This document shows positions 1-5,986 of a stretch of DNA of 6,261 nucleotides, piece after piece. A model generated the notes under the pieces. It made no database searches, was not told the DNA's origin, and worked only from the letters and a program-made list of their open reading frames with translations. This stretch comes from Pseudomonadota bacterium (GTDB taxonomy: Bacteria > Pseudomonadota > Gammaproteobacteria > Steroidobacterales > Woeseiaceae), in NCBI GenBank assembly GCA_022567775.1, contig JADFGH010000141.1, forward strand, positions 1 to 6,261, written 5' to 3'. The position numbers and the translations under genes are program-made. Each line of letters opens with the position of its first letter. The stretch's first letter is position 1.

Positions 1-1370
1 ATCATCTGCTCGCCGCCCACGCCTCCGCGGAAATTCGCGCTCAGTTCCTGCCGAAAATGGTGGAGGGGGTATGGTCCGGCACCATGTGTTTGACGGAACC
101 TCATTGCGGCTCCGACCTTGGCTTGCTGACGACCAAGGCTTCTCCAAACGATGACGGGTCTTACGATATCAGTGGCACCAAGATCTTTATTACTTCGGGC
201 GATCATGATCTGACCGAAAATATTCTGCACCTCGTCATTGCGAGGATAGATGGCGCAGCGGACGGGTCTCGCGGCATCAGTCTTTTCCTGGTACCGAAGT
301 TCCTGGTCAACGATGATGGATCGCTCGGCGAGCGCAACCACGTTGTGACGGCGTCCATCGAACACAAAATGGGCATCAAGGGCTCCGCAACCTGCGTCCT
401 GAATTTTGACAACGCGAGCGGATATCTGATCGGCGAAAAAAATCGTGGGCTGGCCCTCATGTTCCGGATGATGAACCTGGAGCGTATGACGATCGGCTTC
501 CAGGGCCTGGGCTTCGCGGAAATTGCCTGCCAGAACGCGCTCATCTACGCGACAGAGAGACTGCAAAGCAAGGCGCCTGCGCCGCGACCGAACGAAGGCA
601 AGCCTGCCGATCCCATTATTTTTCAGCCAGAGATCAAGCGAAAACTGCTGGCTATGCGCGCACAGGTCGAAGGTGGCAGGGCGCTGGCGGTCTATGCTGC
701 CTGCCATGCCGATGTCATGGACAGGGCTACCGACGAGAAGCAAAGAGAAGAAGCGGAAAACACCGTCGCCTTGCTGACGCCCGTGGTCAAATCTTTCCTT
801 TCTGACCTCGGAGTCTCGAGTTCATTGTCTGCACAGCAGGTTCTGGGCGGGCACGGCTATGTCCGCGAACACGGCATGGAACAACTGGTCAGGGACAGCC
901 GCATCACCCAAATCTATGAGGGAACCAATGAGATTCAGGCTGCGGACCTGGTCCTGCGGAAGTTAACGGGCAAGACCGGGCAATTCGCCGACAGCCTGTT
1001 CGACAGATGGCAGAATTTTCTCGATGAACAACGAGACATCGATGATATGAGCCCGTTTGCCCAACCAGCGTCAGCAGCGCTCGCAAAACTCAAAGATGCC
1101 ACCGCGTGGATCAGGGAAGCGGATGGTGCCGCGGCCAGGGGAGCAGCATTCAATTATCAACGGCTTTTCGCGCTGACCACGATTGCCTGCCTGTGGGCGC
1201 AGATCATTGCGTCGATACGTGGCAAAGATGGCGAATTCTACGCGACCAAACGCAAGACGGCCCGCTTTTACATGGACCAGGTATTGCCGGAGACCGGCGC
1301 ATTACACGAGATTGTCACCCGTGGCTCCGATTCGCTGACTTCCTTTTCTGTGGAAGACTTCGGGCGTTAG
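1..1370 (+). CDS. Acyl-CoA dehydrogenase, DmdC-like long subfamily (5' end outside window)
   Basis: FAD-dependent enzyme that introduces a 2,3 double bond into an acyl-CoA thioester. The frame is open from base 3 with homologous residues (HLLAAHASAEIRAQFLPKM) before the first ATG at 57, so that ATG is internal and the true start lies left of the window. About 455 residues are present; the family is near 590, so roughly 135 N-terminal residues are missing. Visible motifs: the flavin-binding signature CLTEPHCGSDLG (codons from about 87), SIEHKMGIKGSATC, QVLGGHGYVREHGMEQ, and IYEGTNEIQ, whose Glu (codon 918-920) is the expected catalytic base. A C-terminal extension of about 125 residues follows, as in methylmercaptopropionyl-CoA dehydrogenase (DmdC) and its many paralogues. 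Most such paralogues act on other acyl-CoAs, so the substrate is not assigned and no symbol is given. The gene ends in TAG, 22 bases from the convergent ThDP-enzyme gene. Family call very secure, substrate unknown. Confidence 0.95.
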   Translation, partial: HLLAAHASAEIRAQFLPKMVEGVWSGTMCLTEPHCGSDLGLLTTKASPNDDGSYDISGTKIFITSGDHDLTENILHLVIARIDGAADGSRGISLFLVPKFLVNDDGSLGERNHVVTASIEHKMGIKGSATCVLNFDNASGYLIGEKNRGLALMFRMMNLERMTIGFQGLGFAEIACQNALIYATERLQSKAPAPRPNEGKPADPIIFQPEIKRKLLAMRAQVEGGRALAVYAACHADVMDRATDEKQREEAENTVALLTPVVKSFLSDLGVSSSLSAQQVLGGHGYVREHGMEQLVRDSRITQIYEGTNEIQAADLVLRKLTGKTGQFADSLFDRWQNFLDEQRDIDDMSPFAQPASAALAKLKDATAWIREADGAAARGAAFNYQRLFALTTIACLWAQIIASIRGKDGEFYATKRKTARFYMDQVLPETGALHEIVTRGSDSLTSFSVEDFGR

Positions 1371-1392
1371 TTCCAGACTTCGGATACGCGGG

Positions 1393-3303
1393 TCAGGTCT
1401 GTCGCGGTATATTCCTTGCGACCGAAAAGAAATCGTACCAATCTGAATCTTTGCCGTCGAAGCGACGCTCGATGATGACATCTACGAGATAAGGACGTCC
1501 GTCGGCCATGGCACGCTTGCAACGCCCAATGGCGGCCGCAAGGCCAGCCGGACCTTCTATCCGCTCGCCTTCAATACCGTAGGCGTGCGCCATCGACACG
1601 TAATTGATGTCAGGATGACCGAGATTTACACCCAGGAATTTGCCAGTTTCGGCCATGCGTCCCTGGTACAGCCCCGAGTTCCTTCGGTTCGCCTGATACT
1701 CGCCGTTATTGAACACGATAAATCCAACGGGTACTTCGTATCGTGTCGCTGACCACAGTGCCTGCGAACCGAAGTTGAATGCGCCGTCGCCCGTAAGACA
1801 CCACACTTCCTTCTCGGGATTGCCAATCTTCACGCCGAGGGCAGCGGCACATCCCCAGCCAAGGATACCGCCGGTCGTATCGAAATTCCTGCGTCGCTCA
1901 TCAGGCGCGGCCTTATGATCGAATGTAACGTAGCGGCGGATATGATCATCAGATGTTACAACCTCGGAAACAATATATGCATCCGACTCCATCTGCCGAT
2001 CCAGTTCACGGAACAGTCTTGGTAACGAAATCGGCGCATCGTCCCAATGTAACTTTTCAAAGTCATCGATCTGCTTGAGCCGCCTGCTACGATACTCGTG
2101 TATCCAGCGTCTGCGCGCCTGAATCGCGGAGCTCTTGAGATTGCGCTGTGTCAGCTCGTCCAGCACTGCGGCAGTCGTCGTTTTGATGTCAGCGATGGCC
2201 GCCGTGTCCACCGGATAGTTGCGCGCGACTTCGCCATCATTGAGACCCGTATGCATGATTCGGGTCGACCGATTGAGATAAGGGACCTGCGGTTTGGCGC
2301 CGCGCTTGAACATGTGGGCGCCAATGCTCCAAAAGGCATCGATTTCCCGCACGATCTCCCGGTCATCAAGAAATTGCCCCGCAAAATTTGGGTGGGTGTT
2401 GGGGAATACCACCGGAATCTTGCTCGCTGTCATAACAAGCGCGCCGAGGGCATCGGCAATCCCGGCAACTTCCTCGCTTACTTCATAGCGGATCGCTTCG
2501 TTGCCAACAAAAAGAACAGGCAATTGCGCCTCGGTTAGCAAATCAGCAACCTTCGATACATGCGATTCCGGCGGCCGCACATCGTAACTAACGCGCGACC
2601 GGGAGCGTGGAATGATCTCCGCCTTTGCAACCGGAACTTCCCACAGGTCTTTTGAGAATGTGACGAATGTCGGGCCGCCTGGTGGCGCCTCGGCCAGCAG
2701 AAACGCGCGGCGCAAAACTTCGGGGATCGTTTCTGCGGACATTACATCCCAGGTCCATTGAGCATAGCCTTTCGGCATGTCCTTCAGATTGGCATCTTCA
2801 AGAAACCCATCCTGACCACGATAGCCGGTCGCCTGGCGGCCTGCAGTCACGACCACAGGGATTCGATCACGGTAGGTGCTGACGAGCTGACCGAGCGCAT
2901 AGGCCGCACCGGCAATGGAATGCAGACAAACGATGGACGTATCGCCGGTTGAGCGCGAGTAGCCGTCGGCCATCGCCATCGCAACCTGCTCGTGAATACA
3001 GGTCGCGTAATTCAGCGCTGTACGATCAACCAGCGCATCGAGAAAACCTATCTCTTCCGAGCCGGCGAGACCGAACACATAAGGAATATTCCAGTCAATC
3101 AGGAACTCCGCCATCAGTTCGCCGCCGGTCAGATTCTTTAGGATCTTGTTGGCCTCGAGCGAGTGCGCCACATCGCCTGGGCCGGCAAGCGACTGCGCCA
3201 TAGCCTGCGCACCCACCAATGACACGCCGGCCGCAGTCATGCGTTGGATGAATGTGCGGCGGCTGATAGCGCTGTCCAGAAGGTCTTTGGATGACAAATA
3301 CAT
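1393..3303 (-). CDS. Tat-exported ThDP-dependent enzyme, benzoylformate decarboxylase/acetolactate synthase-like
   Basis: Predicted 636-residue ThDP enzyme with the PYR, middle and PP domains of the acetolactate synthase/benzoylformate decarboxylase superfamily. The N-terminus carries a twin-arginine signal: SRRTFIQ (R15, R16), a hydrophobic stretch, then AMA before Q37. PYR-domain residues matching P. putida MdlC are S82 and E84 (GSEE), E105 (HEQVA, the cofactor-activating Glu) and H128 (LHSIAG, matching MdlC His70). The PP domain has GDGAFNFG (D506) and FNNGEY (N533), with D-to-N spacing identical to MdlC. By my alignment from memory, MdlC Phe464 is replaced by Asn542 and His281 by Gly335, so the pocket differs and benzoylformate is unlikely to be the substrate. 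The frame also opens at an in-frame TTG at 3312, but GGGAG lies 9 bases before the ATG at 3303 and directly abuts that TTG, so ATG was chosen. It is the last gene of the cluster, 27 bases after the hydrolase. Decarboxylase versus carboligase activity is undecided. Confidence 0.93.
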   Translation of the reverse strand: MYLSSKDLLDSAISRRTFIQRMTAAGVSLVGAQAMAQSLAGPGDVAHSLEANKILKNLTGGELMAEFLIDWNIPYVFGLAGSEEIGFLDALVDRTALNYATCIHEQVAMAMADGYSRSTGDTSIVCLHSIAGAAYALGQLVSTYRDRIPVVVTAGRQATGYRGQDGFLEDANLKDMPKGYAQWTWDVMSAETIPEVLRRAFLLAEAPPGGPTFVTFSKDLWEVPVAKAEIIPRSRSRVSYDVRPPESHVSKVADLLTEAQLPVLFVGNEAIRYEVSEEVAGIADALGALVMTASKIPVVFPNTHPNFAGQFLDDREIVREIDAFWSIGAHMFKRGAKPQVPYLNRSTRIMHTGLNDGEVARNYPVDTAAIADIKTTTAAVLDELTQRNLKSSAIQARRRWIHEYRSRRLKQIDDFEKLHWDDAPISLPRLFRELDRQMESDAYIVSEVVTSDDHIRRYVTFDHKAAPDERRRNFDTTGGILGWGCAAALGVKIGNPEKEVWCLTGDGAFNFGSQALWSATRYEVPVGFIVFNNGEYQANRRNSGLYQGRMAETGKFLGVNLGHPDINYVSMAHAYGIEGERIEGPAGLAAAIGRCKRAMADGRPYLVDVIIERRFDGKDSDWYDFFSVARNIPRQT

Positions 3304-3312
3304 GTTGATCAA

Positions 3313-3317
3313 CTCCC
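3313..3317 (-). promoter_or_regulatory. Ribosome binding site deciding the ThDP-enzyme start
   Basis: GGGAG read on the minus strand, 9 bases before the ATG at 3303-3301. It directly abuts the alternative in-frame TTG at 3312-3310, which makes that TTG an implausible start and shortens the protein by three residues. Confidence 0.7.
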
Positions 3318-3330
3318 AGGATTCACACTA

Positions 3331-4254
3331 TCAGTGTAGATCATTCGACCGGCCGGAGTCTGCAACGAAGCGCGTTATCAGGTCACTGACGGCCGGTTCG
3401 TCAAAGCGGGTGTCGCCATGCACAAGATCAGTGCGCAAAACCAGTTGCGCATCGACTCCTGCTTCATGCAGGCGTTGCTGCAGAAGAATGCTTTGCGAGT
3501 AGTCGATAACGACATCGCCCATACCATGAAACAGAAGCGCCGGTGGCGAGTCTGCAGATACATGGTATGCAGGGCTCGCGCTTTCGACCATGGATTTACA
3601 ATCGATGGACGCGCAACCGGTTAAGAAGTTTCCGGACGAATCCTCACTCGGCCAGCCACTGTGAGTCGTCATGTCTGCAGCCGTATAAAAGGAAATGACC
3701 CCGCTAACGCCAGCGGATAAATTCGCATTCTCTGCAGCGGATTCTTCGAGAGATTTGTCCCCGGCACTATTTGCAACTACGTTGGCGAGAATGGCTCCCG
3801 CTGATGCGCCGGCAATAAAAATTCGATCCGCGTCTATGTTGTATTTGTTCGCGTTGCTGCGCAGCCATCGAATAGCGGCCTTCCCGTCATGCGCCTGCGC
3901 CGGCCATTTCGCTTCGTCGGCGAGCGTGTATTCGAATGATATGACTGCGACACCCCGGGCAAGCTGGTCGAAAATGGAGCCGCGAATCATGCGGTAGTCA
4001 CGTAATCTGAAGCCACCGCCAGCAAACCAGGCGATCGCTGCCGTGGGTTGGTCGCTCTCGGGGAGATACAAATTTGCGCGGAGCTGTATGCTCCCGTTGT
4101 CGCGATAAACGACACCCGCATCGTTGGGGGCTAGCGTCGGACGTGGCGATGGCATGATCCGCGGCCGTTCCTGCGCATTGACTGCTAATCCGATCACGAG
4201 AACAACCGCGCCCAGGATGGGCATACTGTTTATTGCGAATGCTTTTCTCGTCAT
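3331..4254 (-). CDS. Secreted alpha/beta hydrolase (esterase/lipase, BD-FAE or alpha/beta-hydrolase-3 type)
   Basis: A 307-residue serine hydrolase likely to cleave a carboxylic ester or amide in the periplasm. It opens with a Sec signal peptide: basic MTRK, a hydrophobic core at about 11-25, and a probable type I cleavage site after VNA (A27). The oxyanion segment is WFAGGGF (76-82), where the usual HGGG histidine is Ala78. The nucleophile elbow is GASAG with Ser151, and the other triad members are probably Asp247 (GMGDVVIDYSQS) and His279 (LVHGDTRF). The only two cysteines, C214 and C219, form a CX4C pair compatible with a disulfide in an exported protein. GGAGG lies 5 bases before the ATG. 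The gene starts 33 bases after the symporter stop and ends 27 bases before the ThDP-enzyme start, so the three are probably co-transcribed. The overall fold resembles feruloyl-esterase, carboxylesterase and kynurenine-formamidase-like enzymes; the substrate cannot be read from sequence. Confidence 0.92.
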   Translation of the reverse strand: MTRKAFAINSMPILGAVVLVIGLAVNAQERPRIMPSPRPTLAPNDAGVVYRDNGSIQLRANLYLPESDQPTAAIAWFAGGGFRLRDYRMIRGSIFDQLARGVAVISFEYTLADEAKWPAQAHDGKAAIRWLRSNANKYNIDADRIFIAGASAGAILANVVANSAGDKSLEESAAENANLSAGVSGVISFYTAADMTTHSGWPSEDSSGNFLTGCASIDCKSMVESASPAYHVSADSPPALLFHGMGDVVIDYSQSILLQQRLHEAGVDAQLVLRTDLVHGDTRFDEPAVSDLITRFVADSGRSNDLH

Positions 4255-4259
4255 CGATT

Positions 4260-4264
4260 CCTCC
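4260..4264 (-). promoter_or_regulatory. Strong ribosome binding site of the hydrolase gene
   Basis: GGAGG on the minus strand, 5 bases upstream of the ATG at 4254-4252. It lies in the short gap after the symporter stop codon and supports independent, efficient translation of the second gene of the transcript. Confidence 0.75.
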
Positions 4265-4287
4265 GCTACTGCGATGCCAGACGACGT

Positions 4288-5655
4288 CTACACGAGATTG
4301 AAGACGAATACCGCTGCGACAGCGAGCGGTGCCACGATGCGTACGAGCAGCAGCCACAGCTTGAACAACGCCCCGTCCCCTATGTCCATCTCGTAAATCG
4401 AAGTCTCTTTCGACAGCCACCAACCGGCAAACAGGGCATAGAACATACCACCCAGCGGCATCATCACATTCGACACGAGGTAATCGATCAGGTCGAACGG
4501 CGTCTTGCCCGCGAAAGTCGGTATCGCATCCAGCAAATATACGTTTTCCCAACTGCTGAACGAAAATACCGTGACCAGTCCCATCAGGAACGTGCCACTC
4601 CCGATCAGCACTACGGCCCTGGTACGCGTCATGCCCCTGATCTCGATGGCCCGCGCAGTCATCGTTTCCAGCATCGAAATCGACGAAGTCAGTGCGGCGA
4701 ATATGATCATCAGGAAGAACCCGGTACCGATCAGGGCGCCGGCCGGCATTTGTGCAAACGCGGTAGACAAGGTGACGAAAATCAATCCCGGACCCCCTGC
4801 GGGATCGAGTCCGTTGGCGAATACGATCGGAAAAATCGCCAGGCCGGCCAGCAGCGCCACCAGCGTATCGCCGAGCGAGACGATAATTGCTGAGCGGAAA
4901 AGGCTGACGTCTTGCGGCAGGTACGACGAATACGTCAATACAGCGCCTATGCCGACATTGACCGAGAAAAATGCCTGGCCAACTGCGGCAAGGACGACAG
5001 GAGGAGTAAGTTTGCTCAGGTCCGCGGTAAACAGAAAATCAACGGCGGCTGAAAAGTCGCCGATAAAAGCCGAATTGATAACCAGCGCGATCAGCGTAAT
5101 GAAAAGTGCCGGCATCAACACCCGGACCAGTCTCTCCAGGCCGATTTTCACCCCGCGGGACACAATGAAGATCGTTATCCCCGTGAACAGGAAATGCCAA
5201 AAGATCATTTCCCGGGGGTTATGGAGAAAATCATCGAAGCCCCTGCCGACTTCGGCCGGCGACAATCCCATCATCGATCCGGATGCGGACTTGACCAGGT
5301 AGGCGGCTGTCCAGCCGGCGATAACGCTGTAGAAACTCAAGACAAGAAACAGCGCAAACAACCCCATCCATCCGAGAAGACCCCAGTGTCTGGTCGTGCC
5401 GGAGCTTTCCGCGACCTTGCGCATCGCTGTCGGTGCACTGGCCCGTGCATGCCGGCCGATGACCATTTCGGCGATCATGATGGGCGTCGCGACCACCAGG
5501 ATGGCAATGACATAGACCAGCACGAATGCGCTGCCCCCGCTGCTGCCCAGCGTGTACGGAAACTTCCAGATGTTGCCGAGGCCGACGGCAGCGCCGATGG
5601 ACGCCAGTATGAAGGCCAGGCGGCCGGACCAGTTCTCAGATGTTGTGGAGTTCAC
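4288..5655 (-). CDS. Na+-dependent symporter of the SLC6/NSS (LeuT-type) family
   Basis: Inner-membrane transporter, 455 residues, coupling Na+ entry to uptake of an amino acid or related amine. TM1 carries GAAVGLGNIWKFP (21-33), the unwound substrate/Na+ segment; A23 and N28 match LeuT Na+ ligands Ala22 and Asn27. TM6 has FFSVNVGIGAVLTY (229-242), and TM8 has ALTSS (321-325), matching the LeuT Na2 site. I count about 11 membrane spans (near 12-37, 41-67, 92-121, 149-166, 171-197, 221-247, 253-279, 302-335, 344-366, 386-414, 432-452), so LeuT's twelfth span is absent, as in shorter bacterial members such as MhsT. The start is GTG at 5655 with no clear ribosome binding site; an in-frame stop lies 27 bases upstream and TM1 begins soon after, so no other start fits. 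It ends in TAG. First gene of the cluster. The family is secure; substrate is not, because Asn233 replaces LeuT Ser256 and Ala22 replaces Asn21 near the substrate site. Confidence 0.95.
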   Translation of the reverse strand: MNSTTSENWSGRLAFILASIGAAVGLGNIWKFPYTLGSSGGSAFVLVYVIAILVVATPIMIAEMVIGRHARASAPTAMRKVAESSGTTRHWGLLGWMGLFALFLVLSFYSVIAGWTAAYLVKSASGSMMGLSPAEVGRGFDDFLHNPREMIFWHFLFTGITIFIVSRGVKIGLERLVRVLMPALFITLIALVINSAFIGDFSAAVDFLFTADLSKLTPPVVLAAVGQAFFSVNVGIGAVLTYSSYLPQDVSLFRSAIIVSLGDTLVALLAGLAIFPIVFANGLDPAGGPGLIFVTLSTAFAQMPAGALIGTGFFLMIIFAALTSSISMLETMTARAIEIRGMTRTRAVVLIGSGTFLMGLVTVFSFSSWENVYLLDAIPTFAGKTPFDLIDYLVSNVMMPLGGMFYALFAGWWLSKETSIYEMDIGDGALFKLWLLLVRIVAPLAVAAVFVFNLV

Positions 5656-5689
5656 GGGTATTGCGCTGCTTTGTTTGAGTTATTGCGAA

Positions 5690-5718
5690 ACTATAGTCGG
5701 TTCCAGCGGATGAGGGAA
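5690..5718 (-). promoter_or_regulatory. Candidate sigma70 promoter of the symporter-hydrolase-ThDP cluster
   Basis: On the minus strand, TATAGT (5695-5690) matches the -10 consensus at 5 of 6 positions. A poor -35, TTCCCT (5718-5713), sits 17 bases upstream. A start about 7 bases downstream of the -10 would leave a leader of roughly 30 bases before the GTG at 5655. The weak -35 would fit activator dependence, but that is inference. Confidence 0.4.
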
Positions 5719-5737
5719 TTCCAGGCAGCCAGCGGAT
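5703..5737. repeat. 9-bp direct repeat around the cluster promoter
   Basis: CCAGCGGAT occurs at 5703-5711 and again at 5729-5737, 26 bp start to start. The first copy lies in the -10/-35 spacer of the candidate promoter and the second just upstream of its -35. This could be a pair of regulator sites, but two 9-mers in such a short region are only suggestive. Confidence 0.4.
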
Positions 5738-5931
5738 TTGACGAAATTCTGACAAGCAAAATCATTGAATAACCTTTGCCGAGTAATTCCGCCTTGAGGA
5801 TTGGAGAACTCGAGCGGAATCCAGGTCACGCGGCGAATTACGCGGATGGGAACACTCCAGCGCCGGCAGATATCGCCGACAGCGTTCGAGCCTCGGCCAG
5901 TACCAGCGATTTATGCCAAAAGTTCCGGTAA

Positions 5932-5983
5932 TTGTTACCTTTGTGACGCATTATCGTGCATTAATGAGTCATGAAGGTAACAA
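5932..5983. promoter_or_regulatory. 52-bp nested dyad, probable operator or RBS-sequestering hairpin of the XRE gene
   Basis: Two 22-base arms (5932-5953 and 5962-5983) surround an 8-base centre. The outer arms TTGTTACCTT and AAGGTAACAA are perfect inverted repeats. The inner arms TGACGCATTA and TAATGAGTCA match at 9 of 10 positions. The two junction positions would be G-U wobbles in RNA, leaving one true mismatch. The inner core reads CATTA-N8-TAATG, the same half-site spacing as HipB operators (TATCC-N8-GGATA), which suits an XRE dimer. A further GGTAA copy at 5927-5931 forms a second small palindrome, GGTAA-TTG-TTACC. The downstream arm contains the only plausible ribosome binding site (AAGG, 5974-5977), 9 bases before the ATG at 5987, so in RNA the fold would hide it. 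The structure is seen directly; autoregulation is inferred. Confidence 0.7.
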
Positions 5984-5986
5984 ATT

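Larger units (their letters stand above)
5656..5986. other. Divergent intergenic region
   Basis: 331 bases between the minus-strand cluster and the plus-strand regulator remnant. It holds a candidate sigma70 promoter for the cluster (5690-5718), a 9-bp direct repeat around it (5703 and 5729), a weak 7-bp inverted repeat GTAATTC/GAATTAC at 5783-5789 and 5835-5841, and the long dyad at 5932-5983. A 42-codon frame at 5846-5974 has no good ribosome binding site and runs into the dyad, so it is not called as a gene. No tRNA, terminator with a T tract, or mobile-element end was seen. Confidence 0.8.

Noticed and set aside
57..59. ATG at 57 as the start of the acyl-CoA dehydrogenase
   Set aside because: Homologous family residues precede it in frame back to base 3 and it would remove the N-terminal domain; it is an internal Met.
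1355..1383. AGACTTCGG repeated at 1355 and 1375
   Set aside because: A single 9-base repeat across a stop codon, with no flanking structure; most simply chance.
2098..2538. 146-codon plus-strand frame antisense to the ThDP enzyme
   Set aside because: It lies wholly inside a strongly conserved coding region on the other strand and shows no motif of its own.
3304..3312. TTG at 3312-3310 as start of the ThDP enzyme (639 residues)
   Set aside because: The GGGAG site directly abuts it, leaving no spacer, whereas the ATG three codons later has a 9-base spacer.
3325..3337. ACACT-ATC-AGTGT palindrome at the hydrolase stop
   Set aside because: A five-pair stem with a three-base loop and no T tract is too small to call a terminator or processing site.
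3998..4552. 184-codon minus-strand frame spanning the symporter 3' end and the hydrolase 5' end
   Set aside because: It overlaps two well-supported genes in another frame and its translation is Arg/Gly/Cys-rich with no family resemblance.
4505..5302. 265-codon plus-strand open frame antisense to the symporter
   Set aside because: Composition (many Ser, Thr, Arg, Pro) is that of a complementary-strand shadow of a membrane protein gene. It shows no recognisable motif, and the minus-strand frame is an unmistakable NSS transporter.
5786..5820. ATTCCGC and GCGGAAT inverted repeat
   Set aside because: Seven-base arms 21 bases apart, not extended by flanking matches and not positioned near either start; insufficient to call an operator.
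5846..5974. 42-codon plus-strand frame that could be a leader peptide
   Set aside because: No convincing ribosome binding site, no recognisable content, and it ends inside the dyad. A leader role cannot be excluded but nothing supports it.
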